This document shows, one piece after another, positions 14,601 through 30,346 of a stretch of DNA of 64,000 bases. Each line of letters opens with the position of its first letter. Within the stretch, counting starts at the first letter, position 1. Source of the stretch: Archegozetes longisetosus (Eukaryota; Arthropoda; Arachnida; Sarcoptiformes; Trhypochthoniidae); NCBI GenBank assembly GCA_018873245.2, contig JAEMBT020000004.1, positions 12,656,418 through 12,720,417 of the forward strand, in the 5' to 3' direction. The position numbers and the translations under genes were made by a program. The notes beneath the pieces are model-generated. The model was not told where the DNA came from. It did not search any database and saw only the letters and a list, made by a program, of their open reading frames with translations.

Positions 14601-16543
14601 CTTCTTAACAAAGTTTTGACAATTAAGAGTTGATTATCGGAATAAAATCAATAGAAATATACCTAGAGACTTGAAGGAGTTTTGAGGCACCTCACCATTT
14701 AGACTCAAGAGTCAAGACCGATACCATCCTTCACTGAAAAGATAGTTTATCTTATTTGATATTTTGCATTCTTTTATTTTGATTATGAATCAAACAAAAA
14801 TCTAATATTTTGAAGCATTTTGAAAATTGACTAAACTCAAGTTAAAACCAACAATTTTAATTAAGGTTTGTTATGATCATTTTATTCTGGAAGATCAAAA
14901 ATGATGAATCAATCAACTAAAATCTATTTGAAATCATTCTTCAGTTGTTTGATAGAAAAATATTTACGCAAACTTGTAAACCGTTTGTGGGTGGATATGG
15001 ATTTCATTTTTATGAATCGAACGGATATTCTCTGATGAAATCTGAAGTCCCTAAAGTAGGATTTATTTTATAACAACATTATACTCGCATATCTGTATAA
15101 TGCTATGAAATCAATATTTGTTATTATAGCTCACAGAAAATTTAGACTATAAAATGGAAAATCACACAAACAACTATCTCCATCCCGGTTAATGTCTGCT
15201 AAAGCATTATATTTCATGGAATTTAATTCTACCTCAAAAGTTTCTCCAGGGCATCTCCAATAAGGCAAACAACTTGATCATTGATTAAGTTTGATATCGA
15301 AGTTCATAAATAGTTCATAATTATTCTACTAATTTAATGGTTCAAAATCTAAGTGAGCGTCGTTTCTGTGTTACAAGCCAAAAGAAGGGCGAGAAATTCT
15401 TGTTTGAAAAGTTACTTTCAAAGTGTAGAAAATCATGTCGAGTACTTATAAATCTATATTAATAATGATTATCTGACAAATAGAGGTTTTTGTAAAATTT
15501 TATATTTGTTTTTAATTCTGTTGGTCCTTCTATTGTTTGTGTTTATTATTTGTTCATCATTTAATAAACAGTTTTCATTTTAAAACTTATATTGAAGTTT
15601 GATTTCATATCAACTCTACCTTGTCATGAATGATCTTGAAAAATGAAGTAAACTTACTACTGTATTGAGTTTTTGATAGGTAAAATATATAATTTTAAAT
15701 AAAATCTCTGGTTTCTTTCTACCTATTGTTTCTTGTCTGATTGTTACTTATTCTGTTGTCTGTGGTCCGTCTTCTATTTACTGGATCAACTGACTTTATT
15801 GAAGTCGCACTATTAGTCAGGAAGCAAATCTGTTCAATTGAGTGATTGAGCCAATAGTGGATGAATTGTGCGGGTGTAGAGACACTCCCGTTCTGCATCT
15901 TTGATCCGCCAACACAAAGACGAACTTCTCTAATGCTGATGCGTGGCATCCACTCTCTTAACGTGAATGAATGGTTCACTCCATACTAGTTTAAGAGCAT
16001 GTTTTTGTTATACAAACAGTATGGAAAAGAGCAACTCGTGTTTTGATCGACTTGAGAATCAAAATGTAGTTAGCATGAAATTAAAAAATAGTGAGACACG
16101 AGTTGGTCACTTATTAGTACTTCCACCGGAAGTAGAAGTCATACTTATTGTTTATAATCGATTCTAGTATTGAACATGGTTTGAATCATTTAAAAATGTC
16201 AGATCATTTGAAAGAAGAGAAACGCATCGATCTGTCTGTAGTGCGACAGTTTGAAAAAAGGAGTTTTAGAGCTGTTCGAGTTTATACTTTAATTATGATT
16301 CTTACAATGTTGTTATCATCGAAGGTGTTAAATGTTAATAACCGCATTTTATATTTTGATTCTCTTCTTTCCTGTCTCTTATTTATGAACGGCTTTTGAA
16401 CACAAAGTGGAATGACTTATGAATTAAAATAATAAATGTTTGACAAATAAATAAATAATGAGAGTAAAGCTAGTGCTTAATTGTTATCAATGTTGTGATA
16501 AAGTTTTCTATCTCTTTTATATCTGTATACAAATATTTATCAA

Positions 16544-16562
16544 GTGTAGTGTAGTGTAGTGT
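16544..16562. repeat. Pentanucleotide repeat (GTGTA)n
   Basis: Short tandem run of about four GTGTA units in the large intron. No function suggested. Confidence 0.8.
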
Positions 16563-17513
16563 TAGTTCGGTTACAGATTTCTACCTAAATACTATTCCTC
16601 ATTAAAAGCCTTACAATTGATTGATACAATTCGCTCAAAGGTAAATAAAATGCATTTTACTTAAGCTTAACATTTACAATAACTCTATTATAGATTTGTG
16701 CCAATTTATCACTATTGATGTGTTCATGAAATTCAGTAGAATGACATCAGTCATATTGTAATAAAGATGTTGAGCAATAACATTTGCAAAACTTAAATAA
16801 TAGAAACTAACTCTATTAAACTAATGAAGTGACATTCAAATATTTTGCTAGTAAATTATGAACTAAGATATGAAATATATTAAGATAATTTCGTGTCAAT
16901 CATATCTATTGAAAGCTATTCGAAAAATTCAAGGGAGATAAAAAAACTGACGACTTAGTTTCTTATTTATAGAAAGCTTTGCACTTATATAGCTATAATA
17001 AATAATTTTTGCGATAAACGACTGTTCAGTCGTTTATATTACCAATATTTACATATAATTAGCGAAAATTTCGTTAATTAGTAGAGCGATTCGGCACAAC
17101 ACCATAAAAACTAAATATTCGATATACTGTTAAACAGTGAGAATCATGCTCAATAAAAGTAACTTGATTAATAACAACAATACATGACTATACACAAAGT
17201 TATTCACTAATGAGCAATTTTGATCAATTGTTAAATAATATCTTTGGACACGTCATTTACAGTTAGATAAGAGTGGCGGCGACGGCTATGACATAAACTA
17301 TTTAACTGTTAACACTTGATAACTAGAATACACTTCAGTTATAAAATATCGGCTCAGTAAAGGGTTAAAGAAGCTATGATTGGAATTTGTGCCGTCTTTT
17401 TGCTCTCTTCCTCTCTATTAACATCGAAGCAATAGATAATATTGGTTATAAGTCAGTTATTTGTCAAGTGTATTTGCCTTATCACTTGATTGACATTAGA
17501 TGCTTGTGCTCCA

Positions 17514-17516
<3 letters not shown>

Positions 17517-17552
<36 letters not shown>
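17517..17552. repeat. (CT)n microsatellite
   Basis: About 18 uninterrupted CT units, 1.2 kb upstream of the putative internal promoter at 18.7 kb. GA/CT runs are potential sites for GAGA-type factors in arthropods. Overlapping open frames made of Ser-Leu or Arg-Glu repeats are products of the repeat. Confidence 0.95.
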
Positions 17553-17554
<2 letters not shown>

Positions 17555-18141
17555 TATTCTGATTCTCTCTCCTCTCTTACACAGACTTGCCTTTTGGCAA
17601 TTCTTTTTACGGTCATATCGATTATGTTGTTGGCGCAATATCCATTCATACCATAGCAACAACGGTTCAAATTTAAGTTATGAACGTTGTATCATATATT
17701 CATTGTCAAAAATAGTTTCTTCATAATACTAGAGTAATATATGAATTTGGTTGAAACATAAATTCGGTTGAAAAGAATCTAAAAATAAAGTATAGTTCGC
17801 GCTAAAAATAAAATATCAATGTTTGATCAAATTATTTGATTTTCCATTTATTTCTAAAATAACTTTCTTTATCCTGATAGATGTGAAGATTAGAAATAAA
17901 TTTGCACATACACTAATGTAAAAGTAATATGAATTTATAATCGATAGTCATATAAGGTCTAAGTTGAAGCCAATACTGAGCGCATGTGTTTATTATTATC
18001 CTTATTATTGGTGTTAATCATTTTTTGACGTTTCTAAATGTATGGCACAAACGCTAAGCTATTTTTCTTTGAGAAAAAACTTTTACTGTTTCTTATCTGA
18101 CGTTTCAAGTTGTTTAATACAATTTAAACTCCACTTGTTAT

Positions 18142-18151
18142 CCATATTTGG
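18142..18151. promoter_or_regulatory. CArG box, CCATATTTGG
   Basis: Perfect CC(A/T)6GG match 0.95 kb upstream of the second coding exon of the EGR-like gene and 0.5 kb from another perfect site at 18677. Confidence 0.4.
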
Positions 18152-18614
18152 ACAAAGGATGAGCCTGTTTTACAACTTTAGTTTGCTCTTAACTATCTGA
18201 AAAAACTGTTCACTCTGTTAAGCTTTTCTATTGAGAGAATGGAAATTAATTGAATTTAAATTGAAGGTCGCAACTACTAAAGCGGCAAGTGGCCAAATGT
18301 TGACATTTGTTCAGTGGCTTCAGTCTAGTATTGTTGATTGTCATTTTTTACTTCATCCAATAAATAGTACATCAGAAAAATTATAATGACAAGTGGTTGC
18401 AGGACATGCGTGTCTCATCGTTGAGCCGATATTTAGCGGTAATTGCGGTACAATGTATAATATACTGCACAGAATAGCATTAAAAGTGTAGCATGGATAG
18501 AGTATGCCTTTAGACTGTGTTTGTGCCACAGTTCTAGCATTGCCATCATATTTAAGCCACGAGGGATATACGCACGCGGTATCGCTCGATACTAAAGAGA
18601 ATGTAACGTAATTT

Positions 18615-18761
18615 TGACGTAAAATACGATAGTGTATTACTATCACTCTCCTATTGGTAGTTAAAGTTCCGGCGCACCATATATGGAAATAAGTGGTTGC
18701 GGCCTTCATTCATGAATTTGGATTTTGCTATAAGAATAGTAGACTCTTGTAACTGACGTAA
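18615..18761 (+). promoter_or_regulatory. Candidate internal promoter: CRE-like, CArG, TATA-like, CRE-like
   Basis: In order: TGACGTAA at 18615-18622, CCATATATGG (perfect CArG) at 18677-18686, TATAAG at 18729-18734 and a second TGACGTAA at 18754-18761. The spacing from CArG to TATA-like element is 42 bp. SRF and CREB/ATF sites close to a TATA box are the known architecture of vertebrate EGR1-type immediate-early promoters. Here the cluster lies 330-480 bp upstream of the second coding exon, so it could start a shorter transcript. No transcript evidence is available. Confidence 0.4.
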
Positions 18762-19091
18762 CCAGAGTTGTAGAACTAGCCTAACAGTGCGGAGGCATAA
18801 GCATTACTTTCTGATGCTAATACGATAGCGAACCTTCAAACACAACAATTTCATCATTGAGTTTTTCAATGTTGATGTCAAACCATTAGTAGTGAAAGTG
18901 TTCGCATTTTCTATCATTGTTATTATTACCTATTTATTACTTAATACTTTATCAGTATTACCTGTTGTTATTATCCATTACGAGTCACTGTTTGGGGGCA
19001 TAAGTTTGAGGCTGTTCTATGTAAGCTCAGAAGCCCTCAAATATAAACTCTTAAATTTGTCGAATTTTCAATTTGAGTGAAAAGGTTAAAG

Positions 19092-19616
19092 AAAGTTCGG
19101 GCAAGACGCCCGACTCGGCGGGAGCGAATTCTTCCTCGTCTTCTTCATCCTGTATCGATTGGGGTGAAGTGTCAAAAACACTTGACTCTTCAACAGATTG
19201 TGTTTTCGTTGAACCACTTGAAAGCTTCCTTGTCCCGACTCCAGAGGGACGCGGAAGTGACAAATCTTCATCGGTAACAATGATTATGGAAGGATTGGAC
19301 ACAATCACTCAAGTGGCTTTGAGTGAACCACAACATTATAGCTTAAGTTTTGATTCATATAAACCTCATTCAGATTCTGATGACAACCCGTCGCCATCAC
19401 ATTCTGGCATTGAATCGATCAGCACTTCTATTCGCGCTGACGAACCGGCGACTGCCGGAGAAAGAACTCCTGGCAGTCCGGGAAGCGCTACGGGAACTGG
19501 AGATACCATTAGTTCAACAGTTGACGACACTCTAAACACACCGGTCTCGACCAGCGCTGATGTTTCAGCATTTTTCCCGATTGCCACCTCAATCCCAGAC
19601 GCGGTTCCGATAACAG
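19092..19616 (+). CDS. EGR/Stripe-like transcription factor, second coding exon
   Basis: The 525-nt open segment codes for a Ser/Thr/Asp/Glu-rich peptide with a poly-Ser run, the segment SCIDWGEVSKTLDSSTDCVF and, near its middle, MIMEGLDTI. This composition is typical of the disordered activation region of EGR proteins. The donor is clear (ACAG|GTACGC at 19617) and leaves phase 1, which joins in frame to the zinc-finger exon at 27800. The acceptor is less certain. AG at 19090-19091 gives phase 1 and fits the exon at 6307, but the better pyrimidine tract precedes AG at 19076-19077, which would need a phase-2 partner. The frame is open from about 19055 and has no ATG upstream, so this is not a simple first exon unless translation starts at the internal Met codons near 19280. 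Confidence 0.6.
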
Positions 19617-22277
19617 GTACGCTTTAATACAAAACTCAGTCGTTCTGTTTATGTTGTTATGCTTGAAACAGCTGATTATCATTTAAGTTATAATGTAGGT
19701 GGACTTTTTGTAAGTCACCTGCTTTTAGATAACACATTACAACACATGTGTCTCTCTAAAGTGTTGGCCATTAGTTTGTTTTGATTTTTCAGATTCCAAC
19801 TTTTATTCTTTAGACTCTTTTTCGACCAACTTCTCGATAAAATTATTTGAATATTTACTGAATAGGATCGTTTGATAAATCGAAATGATTTGATATTATT
19901 TTAAATCTGTGAATCATGAACTTTTTCCAAAGTATAATTGAAGGCTCCCCAAAGTCTTATTTTTAGTTAATATTAAGTTAATAAAAAATATAAATGATGT
20001 TTAAAAAACACACCTAAAAATAATTGATGCAGAGAAAAAATTAATGATACATTAGATATTTGAAGTGCATGTTTGCCATATATAGCAGATCATAAGCTTA
20101 TTGAACGTAGAAAAGCATTATCTTTAACTTTTATAGTAGAGCGTATCACACATTCCACTGACAATACGATTAAGCGTTAAGCGTATTAAGTAATAGTGAA
20201 CATGTGCATCAATTTTGTCTCGTTTCGCAATTAATAGTGACTAATTACCTCTTGGTTTATTTATAAAAGTGATACTTAATGCTAAACAGTTGTAGTCAAT
20301 TATTTAATTTGATGAAAAAGTGTTCAAATAGACAATTAAATTGTAGTTGTTTCGCCACCTGTGCCTCATTTGAATAGCAGTAAAGCTAATGTAGCAAAAA
20401 AATCCCGATGACCCTGTCTTAAGACCAGTTCTCACACTGATGTACACATTATAAAGTAGTAGCTCAACAGAGATTCTCAATTGAGTAAAAAATGGGCGAT
20501 ACGAGAAAATACTAAAGTCAAAGGCTATATATATTGCTGCTGTCTTTCTGAAGCAGGTCTATGGCCGTATAAGGGACGCATTGCCAGAGAGTCGCTCTTC
20601 TAAAAGTTATACAATATTTTTAAGAATATTTTTTACTGTTTCACCCATTTATGTTTGAGAATTTTTCGGGGCACAAGTTGCTATTTTCGTAGTGCTCTAT
20701 ACGACAAATTTAGCTATGCTAATATGACTGAGGTATATGCCAGTCAAATAGTCACTCATGTTCACAGATGTGATCTGCCACTGACGAAATGGTATTTATG
20801 TAGCTCGCAGAGAGTGCAGTTTGGATTCGATAAGCATTATAAAAAAAACTTGTATGTTCCCTATGTGTCTCTATGTATGTGTTAGCAAAATATATCAGCT
20901 GTACGTTATATTACAGTAAGACTTAGTCTTGCAGTGCTTATGACCTCAATCTATTTTCAACATTGGATGTGAGTTGTATCACAATTCACAATACACGAAA
21001 AAGTTGCCAATATTTGAAGAGAAAAACAAAACTCAGTCTACATTAATTTATGTTTTTATGTAAATAGAAATTAACGAAAAGCACATCTTATACCAAGTAT
21101 TCAGTGCCTTTTATTTATGTCGCTTCAATGTCAAATATTTAATTTGGCACAAATAAAAATACTTTTTAGTAACATTCTGTTAAAATTCTTTAGCTAAACA
21201 ATTGTTTTGATTTTAATCTTATCACTGAAGATTTAGGAATCAATTCAGTTCTGACTAAACTTATAATAAACTGTAGCTCAATATAAAGTGATTCTTCAAA
21301 CGTCTGGAATTCAGTTGAAAAGAAACTTTCGGGAAAAAAGGCTGAGAAAAGTGACATCAATTTCTCTCTATTCAGAACTATAGGGAAGGAATGCTCAAAT
21401 ACAAATACCATTCTTCAAACATTATAAAAACGATACCTAATTTTTGTCTTGTTTCCATATCTTTCTACTACATTCGAAAATATATTTTATTGTTTGTATT
21501 GTTAGCCAATTCTATATGAGAGACAGAGAATGTGTTAAGTAAACATCTGAATAGGAGTTTGAAGTTATTTTTTTCATGTATTCAACAACAAACAAAAAAA
21601 TAGTTAGACTTGGCTTATATTTAGGCTGAAAACCTTATTTTTCTAATGTTAGGACATTATGTTTGAACACATACTAAAGTTTACTAATAAAATAAAATTG
21701 GAATGTTTATTGTTTTGCTGTTTTTGTATTAAATAGCTTCAGAGAATATTCTCGTATAGTTAGTGAAACAAAATTAGGAAAAAGCTGGAAACAGTCAGAC
21801 ACGAGATGACAACTATGGACACCAAATAATAAACCATAAAGTGCTGACTCAGACAAATATGTTGCAGTTTTTTGATCAAACAATTAAGAATTGACGCTTA
21901 TTATAAGATCTCGTGTTTGTCAATGATTTTTTATGAGTTACCTGTGATTTCAACCACTCTCATTCCATCTGTACAATCTATTCTCTTATTTCGTTTCAAT
22001 TCTAATCTCAAATTCTTAGTCGAAAAATGATAATTAATCTTAATGATTAGTATTTAGAGTATTTTCGAAATAATTAAATTTATTCGATATTAGTTATCTG
22101 AAAATGTACCCAGCTTTAGCAGAATTGCTCATATCAAATTAAGATAAGTTTTAAAAATATTCTTGTTATGAGTTACTTAACTATTTTCGATAAAAGAATC
22201 GCTTATTTTATATTATTCTAGAATCTGATTGAACGACGTTTTCGTATTCAGAAATTCATACTAACGTCAGATAATAC

Positions 22278-22285
22278 TGACGTCA
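22278..22285. promoter_or_regulatory. Consensus CRE, TGACGTCA
   Basis: Perfect 8-bp CREB/ATF palindrome within the EGR-like intron, with a CGTCAG half-site just upstream. Regulatory use is inferred from known CREB control of EGR genes; the match could be chance. Confidence 0.3.
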
Positions 22286-24093
22286 AGCCTTAGTGATGAT
22301 ATACGTAGAAATTGCGTAAGCAGTTGCTGTTCACAAGAGTCTCATTTACAGTAAAGTATTGAGCGACTTCCAAAAACGCGATCGATAGGATCCACAATTA
22401 TTATTGTAACTGAACACTAGCCATATAACCCTTAAGCATTGAGACATTGCTAACTCTGAACACAGTGTAAAATATCGTGCGATGGTTTAACAACAAAAAA
22501 ATAAAATTCTGTATACCGTTTTATAATAATTTGTCACTCATGTTATGTGATGCAAACTTTTTACTAAATGTTTTTTGACAGAAAAGCAAAGAGAATCCAA
22601 TCATATATAAATAAAACATTTTAATATAACATTTATATGCGTAATGTTAAATAGGAACAAAATAAATAAAAATGACGCTAAAATCATCTTAGATTTCAAA
22701 GTCAAAACTTAATGGTCTAATAGATTAGATTATTTTAAATATATACTATAAATAAAAATGCATTCCGAGTACATTTGATAAACACAGACTATTCTCGATA
22801 CTTTTTTTGATGCGCTTACAGAACCAGTTCTCAGAGTAAAAAAGAAAAAACTTCATTCAATCAAATTTAAACTAAATCGAATTAATTGAATTTTTTAATA
22901 AGTTTACCTAAGAAGTGCGTAAATCTTCTGAGTCAATTCATTAGTATAAATTCATTTTCTTAAATGAACGAAAATTGATCTGATTCTTAGTATCGAAAGA
23001 CAGTGTCGAAATCGATAAAAGAATCCTGTCATTTTGTTGATTCTTCGAGGATTTAGAGTTTATCTTATTAAACATCTGAAAATCAGTTTAAACTAGAATT
23101 TGAAGCGCATCTGAACAAATCTAGAATATATGAACACTCAATTTTTGGCAATAACAAATCAATTGTGCAATAAATAATCCAATTAAGCACTCAGTATTCA
23201 AATGAATAAATTTGAAAGAAACATATATTTGAAACAAATTTAATTTAGATGAGAAAATGATCTTGAAAGCAAAAGTTTCATTCATGATATTTGGTTATAT
23301 AATTTACAAAACTAAATTAATTGAGACAAATAAGGTATAAGAAGAAATCGATTTGCTTCTATCGTGAGAAAAGATGGAGCATAAAACTGTGCGTACCATG
23401 TCTTAAGGTCGTTCATGAAGATAAATTTGCTCAATCTTATGTTATGTAATACATTCGTTTTTGACGAGGAATAAAATTAAGGGTCCCAAAACACACCAAA
23501 GTCAAATATTTCAACTTAAACCAAATTGTTCATGTTTGATATAGAAGAGACAAACAATCTAATAGTTTGCCGAAGTGAATACTATCTAATGACCGTTTCA
23601 ATTACAGCGTATTTACTCCAAAACAAACAAATAGGTTGTTGAAATAGTGGACTTCTTGATTGTTAATCCACGTCAATGTGACCGCATGCTGTCTCTCACT
23701 ATCAATTGACATAATCTATCTTATGTCATACTGAAATGTATATTCTATTACAAAGTACTTTCTATATATATTCCGGATATATAAACTATACTGAAAGTTG
23801 TGTACACTTTTTGAAGTTACATAATAGTACTCATTCATGTAAAGCACAGGTCATTCAAAAATAAGCTAATAACTAGTATGAAGTCACAAGATAATTTATA
23901 ATAATTGATTATTCAAATAAAATATTAATCAATTTTGTTAGATATTAAGCAGATACGATTATGACTAAGACAAATGCTCAATAATCACTAATAATTTGGA
24001 AAATAATTTCTTTAGAAGCTTATTGACTGACCTCTAGTTAGAGAATGACTTTATACAAATAGTTTGTTGAGTTGAGTGTATGTTTGCCTAATG

Positions 24094-24096
<3 letters not shown>

Positions 24097-24157
<61 letters not shown>
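24097..24157. repeat. (GA)n microsatellite
   Basis: About 30 uninterrupted GA units in the EGR-like intron. The overlapping minus-strand frame at 24038-24334 is a product of the repeat (Leu-Ser run). Confidence 0.95.
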
Positions 24158-24158
<1 letters not shown>

Positions 24159-25577
24159 AGCTTGTGAGCAATTTTATCGAAGTCATGCATCAAAGACGAA
24201 TACATGGGCACGATTTCGATGTGAGGCCAGCAGCCAAAAGTAGAAATGCGCTTTTGCCATAACAAATTTCTCTGTGCCAGAACAAAAAAGTAAAAAACGC
24301 AAGCAGTCCCGCCTTCTTCTAAACATAGCCTCATATATATTGATATTAAGCTTAGGTATTATTAAATGCGTGTTATGTTATTATTGCATTTATCGCTCAG
24401 ACGAATTTGTTACAGCTCTTTTATGAGTAATATAACCGGTATTCTATTATTATATAAATCTTCAGAAAGTTTCGATCTTTTTTTAAGTTAATAAAGACTA
24501 TGATTCATAAACAAAAAAGCTATCGATGCATACATAGTGGGAATCCCTTTATATTTCATACCAAAAGTTAGAGTCATTTCTTCAAATATTTAACTTTACA
24601 ACTGTATAACTTGACTACTATTTTATGCTGATTTTGTTTTAATACTTGGAACTTTAAATTTTGAAAGTATTTCACTATTTATTTTAGTTGTTTGTTCTTC
24701 TGAATGGAATACTCAAAAAAGTCTTAAGGCTTGTTATATAAAATGTTTGATCCATTAATTGATCTGACAAGAAAAGAACAGGATAATTGCTAAACCTAGA
24801 AATCTAATCTATTTTTGAGACTAATTAAAGTAGAGCTGGAAAGGAATTGAAGTTTGGCTTTTGCTCTTACTTTTGGAAGATTAATTTGTTTATGAGTGTA
24901 TGTTGTTATGCAAAGTCAATGACTGAATCGCGTTGTAACTGTATTTTTTGCAATTGTTTCTCTGAGGAATGATTACAGCGTCAATGATGCCTCTCATTCC
25001 TAAGGGACAGCCAACAAAAGGATGAAATAACAATAATTTGACGTGTATTACTCAGTATAAAACACTAGCAAAACAATGGTTAGGTATTGTCTTTGTAAAA
25101 CTCGTGCTGACTTATTCCGTATGTTCGTGGCCTCTCATTTCTTTCAGTCACTCAATTCCTAGTGTCTTGAAAGGTGTTTCGGGGCGTTCAGTATACAGAA
25201 AAAAGTGGAGCGCTTATTACTTTAAGGCAAGGCAAATATACGGTACGTGAGATAAGCCGTACGTGTTCGGAAAAGATTGGAGAAAAGGCACCTTTTGGTT
25301 ACTCTCTTTCACATATAATTCAGTGATAGTAACTTTTCAAACAAGTGCTTCGGATGGGGGAAATGGGGTGGAGTGACCCCCAAATCACGATTTCTTTGCC
25401 TTTTAGATCGATGTTTATAGAGTATGTCTAACTTATTGTGTGTTTGATGTGATGCTGATGCGATCCGAGACACGAGAACAAGAAAAATAGAAAGAAAGTA
25501 AGAGAATTAGAGGGAGATTCGGGCATCTGATTCAAAGTAGATCCACGATCTTTCGAATAGAATAACAGTTTCAACTT

Positions 25578-25578
<1 letters not shown>

Positions 25579-25627
<49 letters not shown>
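25579..25627. repeat. (GA)n microsatellite near the alternative first exon
   Basis: About 24 GA units, 420 bp upstream of the alternative first coding exon at 26049. GAGA-type factors bind such runs at arthropod promoters, so a role in an alternative promoter is possible but unproven. Confidence 0.95.
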
Positions 25628-25630
<3 letters not shown>

Positions 25631-26048
25631 AAAAATTGAAAACTAGTTATCCTTCGTTGAATGATGAGTGAAATATGCTTTAACTGAGAAAGTGATCCAT
25701 TGCTTGGAATTTTATAGCCTTAGTTAATATCGGCCCCTTTTCTCTCTATCTTTTCAAAGTAAAATATGCTCCCTATTAGATGAATAGCATCGTTAGGGTT
25801 GGGCCAGCACTACTTTAAAGGCCCATAAGTCCGTCAGGTTTCTTAATACCTGACATGCAAATCTGGTTTCTAACTTAGTTTGCTGTCAGAGTTTGTTTGA
25901 GGCCTTCGCGCAATATTGTTCATGAACTTTCAATAGTATGTATGCATTAATGTATAGTTTGCATTTTGTGTGTCTGAGTGGAACCTCTTCATAATTGACT
26001 GCTTCTTCAGTTGCCACTATATTGTTGAAGTTACCATTTGTTTCATAA

Positions 26049-26289
26049 ATGCCACAGTGCTGTTCACCTTTTAATGGTGCAAACAGTCCAACATTGGCTG
26101 ACAAATCACCAAATTTTTACCAAAAAAACGGTCATATGCATTGGTGGTCAGGACATAACCATCATTACCACCATCACCATCATGTGCATCACTTGCCCCC
26201 TCCAACACCTGCCAATCCATCGCCTTATGCTTATTCACATCCTTGTGTTTATTCTGTCCGGAGCCGCAGAAGAAATAGTGATTGCGATG
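26049..26289 (+). CDS. EGR/Stripe-like factor, alternative first coding exon (short isoform)
   Basis: ATG at 26049 opens 80 codons plus one base and ends at a good donor (G|GTAAGAG at 26290). The phase is 1, the same as the exons at 6307 and 19092, so it joins in frame to the zinc-finger exon at 27800. The peptide starts MPQCCSPFNGANSP, has a dense His run (HNHHYHHHHHVHH) followed by Pro-rich and Tyr-rich sequence. Its His/Pro/Tyr character parallels the exon at 6307, which suggests two alternative N-termini. An in-frame stop (TAA 26046-26048) lies directly upstream, and the only nearby acceptor (after 26057) has phase 0. It therefore cannot be spliced in frame after the exon ending at 19616. 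An alternative promoter is the simplest explanation. The predicted isoform has 603 residues. Confidence 0.6.
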
Positions 26290-29370
<3,081 letters not shown>

Positions 29371-30276
29371 AACTATCTTATTTCCAATGTTTAAGAGTTG
29401 CGAAACGATTTAATCAAAAACTTAAATCAATCATATTGTGCGAACTTTGAAATTATAGAAAGGATTCGCGACGTTTGTTTTGACAAAACTTCTATTTTTA
29501 GTTTAATTGCCTGAATGTAGAGATTTGTGCTTGCACGTCGCGAACATAAGTGCGTACATTAATTTAAGGTAACCGTTAAAGCGTTTCCACTGCCAAAACA
29601 TATGTGCCATTGGCGTCAAATGGGGTTCCGTCAAAAATGTTGTTGAAAAGTTGTCATTTAAATCTTTGCCTTCCCATTGTTGATGATCAAGTGAGGATTA
29701 ATTAGTATAATATATGTAATATTAATCGTTTTATCAAATTGATTTATAAGAAAATTTTATGTCTCACAAGTTTAATATATTTATAGCTATATAAATACGA
29801 AACACACTATTGAAAAATTTGAATCAATCAAATATTTGATGCCTCATTCATAGTGAGTATATAGTACCTAACTGTTCATTCTCGTTCAAATTTTGGAAAA
29901 ATCTGAATTTTTTAACGACAACATTGATTGTATCCTATTATAGAATTATGAACTCAATCTAGACTAAGAAAGGGTGCATCAAATAAAACACCTTTTCGTT
30001 TGTTGTTGTTTGTTGTTGTAAATTCATTTTTAATATTCATATTATTATTATAATTCATAAGAGAGACATTTAAAGATCACAAATAACTTTTACTATTACA
30101 TTACATAAATATAAGTTATATAATATTATACTTTATATATATATATATTGTATATCGAATTCTTTTACCTTTTTCTCTGTTTCGGTGCTTTTAACTGAAT
30201 AACACCTCAATAATATGTATAAAAACTAACTGTTCAAAAGCACTAATCGATATTTTTTCATGTAACATATCTGCAT

Positions 30277-30346
30277 ATCACTATCACTCACTACCACTAT
30301 CACTACCACTATCACTATCACTATCACTATCACTACCACAATCACT
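30277..30346. repeat. Hexanucleotide minisatellite (CACTAT/CACTAC)n
   Basis: About eleven CACTAT or CACTAC units with few interruptions, about 0.9 kb downstream of the EGR-like stop codon. Confidence 0.9.

Larger units (their letters stand above)
6515..19091 (+). other. Intron 1 of the EGR-like gene (modelled)
   Basis: About 12.6 kb without a convincing coding exon. The frames present are short, low-complexity or contain simple repeats. Listed separately are a less AT-rich, structured island at 13340-13740, a patch of GGGCGTA motifs at 14160-14600, a pentanucleotide repeat at 16544, a CT tract at 17517 and a cluster of CArG, CRE-like and TATA-like sites at 18.1-18.8 kb. Large introns with regulatory sites are common in developmental transcription factor genes. 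Undetected non-coding 5' exons may lie here. Confidence 0.5.
19617..26048 (+). other. Intron between EGR-like exons, with regulatory-type sites
   Basis: Non-coding, AT-rich. A full palindromic CRE (TGACGTCA) lies at 22278-22285 with a half-site 15 bp upstream. Two long GA tracts occur at 24097-24157 and 25579-25627, the second about 420 bp before the alternative first exon. Open frames in this stretch (for example 20655-20885 and 25038-25250) are short and unlike any family. Confidence 0.5.

Noticed and set aside
15719..15979. 86-codon minus-strand frame
   Set aside because: Composition is somewhat balanced but there are no splice sites, homologue or domain that I can support.
17387..17726. 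Frames with Ser-Leu or Arg-Glu runs around the CT tract
   Set aside because: They are created by the microsatellite. The same applies to 24038-24334.
18353..18709. 118-codon minus-strand frame
   Set aside because: No family likeness; it overlaps the putative CArG/CRE/TATA region and its composition does not suggest a folded protein.
26049..26289. Internal exon between 19616 and 27800 in a single long transcript
   Set aside because: The preceding exon ends in phase 1, whereas the only usable acceptor here has phase 0. Phase-1 entry would hit a stop at once.
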